64,000 bases of DNA from the NCBI RefSeq assembly GCF_000380565.1, contig NZ_AQYJ01000027.1, forward strand, positions 248,001 through 312,000, read 5' to 3'. This DNA is from Microbulbifer variabilis ATCC 700307 (GTDB lineage Bacteria; Pseudomonadota; Gammaproteobacteria; Pseudomonadales; Cellvibrionaceae). A program made the translations under genes and the position numbers. Positions 53,788 through 61,297 of the stretch are shown here, in pieces (the first letter of the stretch is position 1; every line of letters begins with the position of its first letter). The notes below the pieces were generated by a model that searched no databases, was not told the DNA's origin, and saw only the letters and a program-made list of their open reading frames with translations.

Positions 53788-56769
53788 ATGAAAAGAAAAA
53801 TAATTTTCACGCTTCTGGCAGGGATACTGGCCTCGGCCAGTAGCTTTGCAGAAACACCCAAACACACACTCGTACCCAGCCTGGAAAAACAAAGGAAAGT
53901 GTTTATCGTCCAGTTGGACGGCGAGCCACTTTCTTCCTATAGCGGAACCATTCCAGGACTATCTGCCACCAAATCGGAGGTGCGTCACAAGCTGGACCCT
54001 CGCAGCAGCAGTTATCGTCATTACGCCAACTTCCTTAAAAACCGCCGCGAGCGAGTGCTCTCATCTATTCCAGACGCGCGTAGGGTGCATGAGTACGAAG
54101 CCGCCTTTAACGGCTTCGCAGCAGTGATGAGCGAGAAGGAAGCTGAAGCGCTTCGTAGCCACAAAGATGTGAAGGGTGTTTGGGAGGACCGCCTGCTTAA
54201 GATGCACACGGATTCCACCGCGGACTTTCTCGGCCTGACCCGTATCCCCAGCCCCTGGCTGTGGGGTATCACTGGTGAGGATGTGATAGTAGGTGTCATT
54301 GATTCTGGTATCCACCCTGAGCACCCAAGTCTCGCCGATATCCCGACCCCGCGTCAGGGGAATCGTGGCAGAAATATTGCCTATGGACCCGTACCTGCAT
54401 CCTTTATCGGCGAGGGTTGTGAATTTGGCAATACCGAATTCAATCCGGAAGACGTCGCCTTTACCTGTAACAACAAGCTGATTAAGGCCAAATCGTTCTC
54501 CGATGCCTTCCTCACAAATAATACCCTAGCCGATTATGAGTTCCTGTCTGCGCGCGATGCAGACGGACACGGTACTCACACTGCTACCACTGCCGCCGGT
54601 AACTACGGCATAGTGACACCGGAAGGTGAGACCCTTACCGGCATGGCACCGCGTGCCCGGGTTGCGGCGTACAAAGTCTGCTGGGATGCGCCAGACCCCG
54701 ATGACAGTGGCTGCTCATCAGCAGACTCCATGGCGGCCATTGACGAGGCCGTAGCCGATGGCGTCGACGTGATCAATTACTCGGTGGGCGGCTCCAGTAC
54801 CGTTTTCACTGGCGCGGACGATATCGCTTTCCTGTTCGCTGCTGACGCCGGCGTATTTGTCGCCACTTCTGCTGGCAACAGCGGACCTGCTCCGGAGACC
54901 ATGGGAACTCCCTCCGGCGTACCCTGGATCACCGCGGTAGCAGCCGCAGAAGATGACCAGAGTTTTGGCACAGCCCTGCAAGTAAACGCACCAGAAGCTG
55001 TCTCCGGCACTTACGATGCCCGTGAAGGGGGTGGCCCGGTAACTATGGAGGACACCGGTCTGCTGTCTGCTGCCCTGGTTGCCGGTGCTCCACTGGAAGC
55101 GTGTTCCCAACTCACTAACCCCGAGGAGATGGCAGGGAAAATTGCCCTGGTAAAACGTGGCGGCTGCTCCTTCACAGAGAAGTACAATAATGCGGCCGAT
55201 GCCGGCGCTGTAGCAATTGTCGTATACAACGACGGCACCGCCGTGGATCGTATGGATCCAATCGTAATGTCAGCCCCCGATACCACAATTCCCGGAGTGA
55301 TGATTCGCTATGCCGACGGCGCCATGCTGGTCGAAAATACCGGGGCCGCTGGCATTCTGGATCCAGAGTTGAAAATATCTCGCGAAGACCGCATCGCCAG
55401 CTTCTCCTCTCGGGGCCACAACGTCGGCGCGCCGGATATTATCAAGCCGGATGTGGCCGCGCCGGGCGTTGGCATCCTCGCAGGTACCTCTCCAGTATTG
55501 AGCGGTGGCAGCCTGTTTGGTACCAAGAGTGGCACCTCCATGGCCAGCCCCCATGTTGCCGGTATTATGGCTCTACTGAAGCAGGCTCACCCTGACTGGA
55601 GCCCGGCAATGGCCAAGTCTGCCCTGATGAGCACAGCGCGAACTGACCTGCTGAAGTCCTTCGGACCCGAAGCTGCAGATCCATTTGATATTGGGGCCGG
55701 TGCAATTGTACCTGCCGCCGCCTTCCGCCCTGGGTTAGTCTACGATGCCGGTTTCAACGACTACCTGGCATTTCTATGTGGTGCGGAAAACCAACCGGAG
55801 GTTATCGAAGAAACTACCTGTACTGAGCTTGTCTCTCAGGGCTACTCACTGGATTCCAGTGACCTGAACCTGCCATCTATCGGCATCGGTGATCTGGTCG
55901 GTACCCAGACCATCAAGCGACGTGTTACCAGTGTTGGTCGCGGCCAGAAGTGGTATTGGGCCTCAGTAAACACTCCTGAGGGTGTAGAGGTTAGCGTTAA
56001 TCCAAAAGTCCTGCGCCTGGGCGAAGGAGAAAGTGCCGAATTCCAGGTTACTTTCACGGTTACCGAAGAAGCGGCTATGAACGAGTGGGCGTTTGGTGAT
56101 CTTACCTGGAAATCTGTTGGTATACGCCAGGACGTACGCAGCCCCATTGCCGTACGCCCGGTGCCGTTATCCACATCCCAGCTGGTCACAGCTGAAGGTA
56201 CTGATGGTGCCTTAGACCTGGGCGTGGCATTCGGTTACAGCGGTGACTATCAAGTCGGTATTCAAGGCCTGGCTGAAGGTGTAGCTTTCCCCGGCAGCGT
56301 TGAAGATAGAGATAACCAGCTGATTTTCTTCGATATTCCTGAAGGCACCGAGCTTGCCCGCGTAGCTCTGTTTGATGCTGACGTAGGTGATGGGAGTGGC
56401 AGCGATGATCTGGACCTGCAAGTCTATGGCCCCGGCCCCGACTTCCCAGAAGTGGGCACCAGCGGCTCACCGACTTCCGCTGAATCTGTCGATTTGGTCA
56501 ATCCCGCCGCAGGTCAGTATGCGGTATTCGTAGTGGACTACGCCTCTGCAGAGGGCCCCACGCCATTTACCCTGTTTAACTTCAACCTGAGTGGTGACAG
56601 TGGCAACACCCAGCTCACAGCTCCGTCTCAGGCACAAATGAACAGCAATGGCGATATCAAGCTAGAGTGGATAGGTCTCGCCCCCGGTACCCGAGCCCTG
56701 GGTATCCTCAGCCACGGTAACGGTGAACAGGTATTTGCCGAAACCGAGATCATGGTGAACACCCAGTAA
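53788..56769 (+). CDS. Secreted subtilisin-family serine protease (S8), second tandem copy
   Basis: A paralogue of the upstream protease, again exactly 993 residues with the same domain order and no visible insertion or deletion of domains. The catalytic residues are in VIDSGIHPEHP, DADGHGTHTA, ATSAGNSGPAP and SGTSMASPHVA. Differences are spread along the protein and are denser near the signal peptide, the PA-domain flank (EDTGLLSAALVAGAPLEA) and the C-terminal region, so substrate preference may have diverged. Codon use is more GC-rich than in the first copy. It has its own terminator. Confidence 0.93.
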   Translation: MKRKIIFTLLAGILASASSFAETPKHTLVPSLEKQRKVFIVQLDGEPLSSYSGTIPGLSATKSEVRHKLDPRSSSYRHYANFLKNRRERVLSSIPDARRVHEYEAAFNGFAAVMSEKEAEALRSHKDVKGVWEDRLLKMHTDSTADFLGLTRIPSPWLWGITGEDVIVGVIDSGIHPEHPSLADIPTPRQGNRGRNIAYGPVPASFIGEGCEFGNTEFNPEDVAFTCNNKLIKAKSFSDAFLTNNTLADYEFLSARDADGHGTHTATTAAGNYGIVTPEGETLTGMAPRARVAAYKVCWDAPDPDDSGCSSADSMAAIDEAVADGVDVINYSVGGSSTVFTGADDIAFLFAADAGVFVATSAGNSGPAPETMGTPSGVPWITAVAAAEDDQSFGTALQVNAPEAVSGTYDAREGGGPVTMEDTGLLSAALVAGAPLEACSQLTNPEEMAGKIALVKRGGCSFTEKYNNAADAGAVAIVVYNDGTAVDRMDPIVMSAPDTTIPGVMIRYADGAMLVENTGAAGILDPELKISREDRIASFSSRGHNVGAPDIIKPDVAAPGVGILAGTSPVLSGGSLFGTKSGTSMASPHVAGIMALLKQAHPDWSPAMAKSALMSTARTDLLKSFGPEAADPFDIGAGAIVPAAAFRPGLVYDAGFNDYLAFLCGAENQPEVIEETTCTELVSQGYSLDSSDLNLPSIGIGDLVGTQTIKRRVTSVGRGQKWYWASVNTPEGVEVSVNPKVLRLGEGESAEFQVTFTVTEEAAMNEWAFGDLTWKSVGIRQDVRSPIAVRPVPLSTSQLVTAEGTDGALDLGVAFGYSGDYQVGIQGLAEGVAFPGSVEDRDNQLIFFDIPEGTELARVALFDADVGDGSGSDDLDLQVYGPGPDFPEVGTSGSPTSAESVDLVNPAAGQYAVFVVDYASAEGPTPFTLFNFNLSGDSGNTQLTAPSQAQMNSNGDIKLEWIGLAPGTRALGILSHGNGEQVFAETEIMVNTQ

Positions 56770-56810
56770 AAATGAATTCTCATTAATAATGGGCATTCAT
56801 TTTTTAGAAA

Positions 56811-56844
56811 CTGGCCGAAGCATAAAACCTCGGCCAGTTTTTTT
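56811..56844 (+). terminator. Terminator after the second protease
   Basis: CTGGCCGA / TCGGCCAG perfect 8-base stem with an 11-base loop and a seven-T tail at 56838-56844, which overlaps the stop codon of the convergent serine hydrolase gene. Confidence 0.92.
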
Positions 56845-58117
56845 ATTTACAAACCAGTTTTTCTTGTTGTCGAATAAATGCCGCAGCGATATCCATAGAA
56901 ACATTACCGAAATCCCAGAAAACTTTTGTTTTGCGATTAATATTCACCGCAATCGATAGTTTGTATTCCGGTATTATCATTAACCAACTCTGGCTGCCTC
57001 GACTGACGCCGCCATGATTGACAACACGCAAAAAACCCACCTCAGAAATTTCCATTTCTCGAACACGCCAACCCAAAGCGTAGTTTTGCTCATTCACATC
57101 TCCATTCGCAAGCTTTTGTGGCGTCCAAAATATTTCCCTGGTTTCAGGGCTTAAGTAGCGATCGTCGAGATAGAGGGCGCCGAGTTTAACCAAATCACTT
57201 GGCGTAGAAATAAAACCACCTCCTGGCAATCGATGGCTTAAATCCACCGGACGCCACTCGCGTAGACGAAGCTCCTCTCCACTTAAACCATTACTTTTAT
57301 AAAAGCGAGCAATATTACGAGTCGGATCTCCATTTACCGGTGATGCCTCTGTATTTTTCATTGAGGCGGGTCTAAAAACCTCCCTACTCATCACTTCCAG
57401 ATAATTTTGCCCCTCGGCTTCAGCCAAGACTGCACCCAAAAGAACGGTACCGAAACTACTGTAGTAGAACTCTGTCCCTGGCTTGTAAAGCAATTCACTA
57501 TCATCAAAAACCCCCAAGGCTTGGTACATACTTTCGTAATGACTACGCAATGCTAGAGTTTTATATAAACCGAGCCAGTCAGAATTATTCTTATAATGTG
57601 GCAAACCTGACATATGTGCGGCCAACTGACGCGGCGTTATATCCGCCCATCCCGAGTTCGGCATCACTTCAAAATAATTTCCGATTGATTTATCAAGATC
57701 AACTCTACCATTCTGTACCAACCTTGCGAGAGCCGTTCCAGTCAAAGCCTTGGAGGTGCTGCCGATACGAAAACGAGTCTCAGTGGAGACTGGTATTTGC
57801 CTTGCTAAATCCACCCATCCGGATGCACCAGCCCAGACCACCTCGCCGCAGGCTGAAACTGCCGCAGAAATAGCCGGAGCACCAATTTTCTCGCGGTGTT
57901 TTTCGATTACGGTTAGGGAATATTCTGCGGCGGAATTATATTCATCGTTATAAAGTACCTGTGTCGACGGTGCCTTATCAGGTAAGGCTCGCCAGCCAAA
58001 AGGGCTTAGTGGCAGGGAGTCAAGTGACCATGCATAAAATTGATAAACAGGCCATAGTAGGTAACCAACGCATAACAGAATAGCGAGACTGCCCAGCAGG
58101 AATTTTTTATGACTCAT
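56843..58117 (-). CDS. Beta-lactamase-fold serine hydrolase
   Basis: A 424-residue member of the class C beta-lactamase / penicillin-binding-protein-like serine hydrolase family (PF00144). I start at the ATG at 58117 with GGGA upstream, giving an N-terminal anchor (KKFLLGSLAILLCVGYLLWP). The nucleophile is in GSTSKALTG (SxxK), the second element is YYSSFG (YxS), and the third is VNHGGVSRG (HxG). The family includes esterases and D-aminopeptidases as well as beta-lactamases, so resistance cannot be assumed. It faces the second protease tail to tail. Confidence 0.88.
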   Translation of the reverse strand: MSHKKFLLGSLAILLCVGYLLWPVYQFYAWSLDSLPLSPFGWRALPDKAPSTQVLYNDEYNSAAEYSLTVIEKHREKIGAPAISAAVSACGEVVWAGASGWVDLARQIPVSTETRFRIGSTSKALTGTALARLVQNGRVDLDKSIGNYFEVMPNSGWADITPRQLAAHMSGLPHYKNNSDWLGLYKTLALRSHYESMYQALGVFDDSELLYKPGTEFYYSSFGTVLLGAVLAEAEGQNYLEVMSREVFRPASMKNTEASPVNGDPTRNIARFYKSNGLSGEELRLREWRPVDLSHRLPGGGFISTPSDLVKLGALYLDDRYLSPETREIFWTPQKLANGDVNEQNYALGWRVREMEISEVGFLRVVNHGGVSRGSQSWLMIIPEYKLSIAVNINRKTKVFWDFGNVSMDIAAAFIRQQEKLVCK

Positions 58118-58646
58118 CAGCTTATTCCCAAATTCATAAGGATGGGCTGTAACAGTTGTAGTAAAACTCTCCAAGCCCGGTTCTCTCAATGTTATATTGC
58201 CACCCGTATATCAAGAGACTCAGTTACGACCAATTCTGACATTGCAAAGACCACATACCTTGGGACAGGGGGCTGGTACTATTTAGTAAACTTTCACTCT
58301 TTTTAACTGACACTAGCCGCTTTTTACCTTTGCTATCTTTTATCTGAAAATCACATACATACTCTATCCTAAGTACTATTCATCAATAGTTCCAAAATGA
58401 GTAGATTAAGTAGCATCTTGATAAAGTAAAAACAGTATGATTTACAAAAATATCTTTTTTATTAGGTTAGGATATATCTATTTTTACTTTCTATATTTTT
58501 TAAATTTTTTATGTTTATCCAGGATAAGTTAATCATTGCGCATAAAAGTACAGGTATTTTTAATTATTATAAAAAAATTATATGGTTCATAATAAAAATT
58601 TACTTTGTCACAACCGCTAAAATATTTAATCCGTAAAATTTGGCTC
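58118..58646. other. AT-rich intergenic region between the GlxA-type regulator and the serine hydrolase
   Basis: 529 bases, with long runs of A and T around 58400-58620. Both flanking genes read minus, so it should hold the hydrolase promoter and the 3' end of the regulator transcript. I see no hairpin, RNA gene or remnant that I can support. Confidence 0.4.
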
Positions 58647-59633
58647 TTAATGAAAGCGGCGGCGGAATTCACTTGGAAGAATTCCCTTGTGCCTGCGGAA
58701 TGTTCGTCTCAACTGCTCTTGGGATTGGAAGCCACACAGACAAGCCACCCTTTCCTGAGACAAGTTTTGCTCTGAGAGCAACTGACAGGCCTTCTCCACC
58801 CGGATACTCTCAATAAAGCGTGCCGGAGTTACGCCCAATTCCCGAGAAAAACATCGAGCAAAATTACGTGGACTCATGGCGGACTCCTGTGCAAGCCTCT
58901 CTACGGTAAGTGGCTCCTTTAAATTCTGGTAAATCCATTCCACCAACCCGGCAAATCGATCACTTTGCAGCTGGTTCATCAGGTGGGTGCTGTACTGCTG
59001 TTGCCCGCCATCGCGTTTCAAGTAGAGCACCATCATTCTCGCAATCGACAATGCCAGGCTACGGCCGTGGTCCTCCTCGACCAGTGCCAACGCAAGATCG
59101 ATACCTGCTGTAACCCCCGCAGAGGTGTAGAGATTACCATCTCGTATATAAATGGCATCGGGGTCCACTTCTATGTCGGCATACTCTTGTAGTGCTGCCA
59201 CATTTGCCCAGTGGGTAGTAGCTCGATGACCATTCAACAAGCCTGCTTTGGCCAGTATCAAGGCTCCGGTACAAATGGAGCCGAGTCGTTCCACCTGTGT
59301 CTCCTGATCGATCAGCCACTGAATAAACTCGACATTGCTGCCCAAAATATCATAACTTTTCGGTGGCCCACCGCTGAGCAACAGGGTGTGGATATCCTCG
59401 ACTTCCCTGAAGCCATAATCTGCATAGAGCTTTACTCCAGAAGCCGTGACTATAGGCCCAGCACTGTCAGCCAAAATTTGGGTATCGTAGAAGTCAGAGG
59501 TATAGCGCCCCTCTGCACGGAGTTGATGATTGGCCAGAGAGAAGACTTCCAGGGGGCCGGTAACATCGAGACTCGAAGCTCCGGGATAGATAACCATGGA
59601 GACTTTTAGAGAATGGTCCTTTGGGAATTTCAT
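58647..59633 (-). CDS. GlxA-type AraC-family transcriptional regulator
   Basis: Regulator with an N-terminal DJ-1/PfpI domain and a C-terminal AraC-type double helix-turn-helix. The 328-residue protein, starting with ATG at 59633, has the DJ-1 nucleophile-elbow segment GSICTGALILAKAGLLNG and the AraC segment LTVERLAQESAMSPRNFARC followed by the second helix around VACLCGFQSQEQLRRTFRRH. The family controls catabolic or amine-related genes; the targets here are unknown. A TTG at 59657 would add 8 residues. Confidence 0.9.
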   Translation of the reverse strand: MKFPKDHSLKVSMVIYPGASSLDVTGPLEVFSLANHQLRAEGRYTSDFYDTQILADSAGPIVTASGVKLYADYGFREVEDIHTLLLSGGPPKSYDILGSNVEFIQWLIDQETQVERLGSICTGALILAKAGLLNGHRATTHWANVAALQEYADIEVDPDAIYIRDGNLYTSAGVTAGIDLALALVEEDHGRSLALSIARMMVLYLKRDGGQQQYSTHLMNQLQSDRFAGLVEWIYQNLKEPLTVERLAQESAMSPRNFARCFSRELGVTPARFIESIRVEKACQLLSEQNLSQERVACLCGFQSQEQLRRTFRRHKGILPSEFRRRFH

Positions 59634-60029
59634 TGCAGGAGTGTTCCACAATACCAATTAGGCAAAAATGACATATTGGTGGGGAATTCTGCCGTCTAAT
59701 TGATAATTTACCAATCATTTATCTGCATTAGATATCCAAACGGCTCTTAGCCTGCCTGGCGCCCGTATTACCATACGCCAGGGGAGCGCCCAATGTAAGT
59801 GGTCACAGACTCATTTTTTAAGCCCTTTTAGCTCCCCCTGTTTCTTCTTGCCATGTTCCCGAAAATTATCCACATCACCATGATTTCTTGAGTCCTCGCG
59901 TAGCGTTTGTGGATAATTTTTCCTTACTAACAATTAGCAGGGTACTTCTCCATACGGACTATCACTTGACCTAAAGGGCTAGCCAAGCAAAATTGCCACC
60001 AATTTTGTTCAACCCCAGGGAGATTCTCT
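59634..60029. other. Divergent intergenic region between the GlxA-type regulator and rlmI
   Basis: 396 bases holding the promoters of both genes. Besides the DnaA-box pair, CCTGGCG / CGCCAGG at about 59754-59781 forms a 7-base inverted repeat without a T tail. AGGGAGA just before the TTG start of rlmI is its ribosome binding site. Nothing else is visible. Confidence 0.5.
59862..59920. promoter_or_regulatory. Inverted pair of exact DnaA boxes
   Basis: AAAATTATCCACA at 59862-59874 and its exact reverse complement at 59908-59920 form 13-base arms around a 33-base spacer. Each arm holds TTATCCACA, the strongest DnaA-box consensus. They lie 110-165 bases before the rlmI start. They may bind DnaA, or may be a transcription-factor site that happens to match. 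Confidence 0.55.
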
Positions 60030-61214
60030 TTGCTGGAATTAATATTGAATCGCGGTGCTGAGCGCCGCTTGAAACGTGGCCACCTGTGGATCTACAGCAA
60101 TGAAGTGGACACCAAGCGATCTCCACTTAAGGGAATCGAACCCGGCAGTCTGTGCCAGGTTCTCGACAGTCAAGGGAAGCTTCTCGGCACGGCTTTTATA
60201 AACCCAAGTCAGCTCATTTGTGGACGTCTCGTTACTAAAAAATCCAGTTTCGATGATTCCGATATTAGTGAGCGCCTACTATCTTCTTTGAGCCTACGCC
60301 AACGCTACTTTGAGCATCCGAGTTACCGGTTGGTGTATGGGGATTCAGATGGTCTGCCAGGTCTGGTTGTGGATAGGTTTGGTGATTACTTGGCTGTTCA
60401 GGTGAGCAACTGGGGAATGGAACACTTCCAGCAGCAGATTGTGGATAAGTTAATTGAGTTAGTCCAACCAAGAGGCATATTGCTACGCAACGATCACCAG
60501 GGGCGCGCCGTAGAAGGAATGCCACCGGTCAAAGAAGTTGTTTTCGGAGAGGTTCCCGAGATGGTTCCTTTTGAGGAGAATGGCGTCCCCTTACTTGCAC
60601 CGATACATGCGGGACAGAAAACGGGTTGGTTCTACGATCACCGCGAGAATCGCAGATTGCTCAACCGCTGGGTTAAGGGAAAGCGGGTATTGGATCTCTT
60701 TTCCTACGCCGGCGGTTGGGGAATTCAGGCCCTGGCCAGCGGTGCTGCCAGCACAACTTGTGTGGATGCCTCACAACAGGCCCTGGACTGGTGTCAGGTC
60801 AACGCAGATCACAATGGACTTGTGGATAAGCTCAACACTGTCCATGGCAAAGCCTTGGACGTGCTCAAAGCTATGGTTGCTGCTGGGGAAAAATTCGATG
60901 TCATCGTGCTGGACCCTCCAGCCTTCATAAAGAGACGCAAGGATCACAAGGCCGGGCTGTCAGCCTATCGCCATATCAACGAGTTGGCCATGCGGCTGCT
61001 TGGCGAAGATGGACTGTTAGTAAGTGCTTCCTGTTCCATGCACCTGCAATCAGACGAGTTACTGGACTGTGTCCGTGGCGCCGCACATCGGCTGGGGAGA
61101 CGTGCACGTATCCTCGCCAGTGGTGGCCAAGGCGCAGACCATCCGGTACACCCGGCAATCCCCGAAACGAGCTATCTCAAAGCCCATTTTGCGCACTTGG
61201 GTGGGGACCGCTAG
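60030..61214 (+). CDS. rlmI: 23S rRNA (cytosine-1962) methyltransferase family protein
   Basis: SAM-dependent RNA methyltransferase of the RlmI (YccW) family. The 394-residue protein starts with TTG after AGGGAGA. It has an N-terminal PUA domain (about 1-75, RRLKRGHLWIYSNEV), a linking region, and a Rossmann methyltransferase domain with motif I VLDLFSYAGGWGIQALA and motif IV IVLDPPAFIKRRKDH. The family, substrate and 5-methylcytosine product are by homology. It contains two exact DnaA-box 9-mers (60440 and 60821). A terminator follows. Confidence 0.93.
   Translation: MLELILNRGAERRLKRGHLWIYSNEVDTKRSPLKGIEPGSLCQVLDSQGKLLGTAFINPSQLICGRLVTKKSSFDDSDISERLLSSLSLRQRYFEHPSYRLVYGDSDGLPGLVVDRFGDYLAVQVSNWGMEHFQQQIVDKLIELVQPRGILLRNDHQGRAVEGMPPVKEVVFGEVPEMVPFEENGVPLLAPIHAGQKTGWFYDHRENRRLLNRWVKGKRVLDLFSYAGGWGIQALASGAASTTCVDASQQALDWCQVNADHNGLVDKLNTVHGKALDVLKAMVAAGEKFDVIVLDPPAFIKRRKDHKAGLSAYRHINELAMRLLGEDGLLVSASCSMHLQSDELLDCVRGAAHRLGRRARILASGGQGADHPVHPAIPETSYLKAHFAHLGGDR
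60440..60448 (-). other. DnaA-box 9-mer within rlmI
   Basis: TGTGGATAA, the exact complement of TTATCCACA, within the codons for VDK of rlmI. It may be incidental coding sequence, but it is part of a tight cluster of five such 9-mers between 59866 and 61927. Confidence 0.4.
60821..60829 (-). other. DnaA-box 9-mer within rlmI (second)
   Basis: TGTGGATAA, again the exact complement of TTATCCACA, in the codons for VDK of rlmI and in the same orientation as the site at 60440. Confidence 0.4.
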
Positions 61215-61241
61215 TAGGCTATTACTCACACCTCCCAATAA

Positions 61242-61266
61242 AAAACCCCGGTTCTAGCCGGGGTTT
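61242..61266. terminator. Bidirectional terminator between rlmI and the FecA-like receptor
   Basis: AAACCCCGG / CCGGGGTTT perfect 9-base stem with a 6-base loop, between convergent genes. A five-A run on one side serves the minus-strand transcript as a U tail; the T run on the other side is short. Confidence 0.85.
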
Positions 61267-61297
61267 CCCTTATCCAGTGATTTTGCCGAAGCTCGGA

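Noticed and set aside
50228-56769. Tandem proteases as part of a defence or toxin system
   Set aside because: Signal peptides, propeptides and PA domains mark them as secreted degradative enzymes; no immunity or partner gene is visible nearby.
59866-59916. Replication origin at this position
   Set aside because: Two facing DnaA boxes occur, but the AT-rich unwinding repeats and the dnaA or rpmH neighbours expected of an origin are not present, so I report a DnaA-box cluster only.
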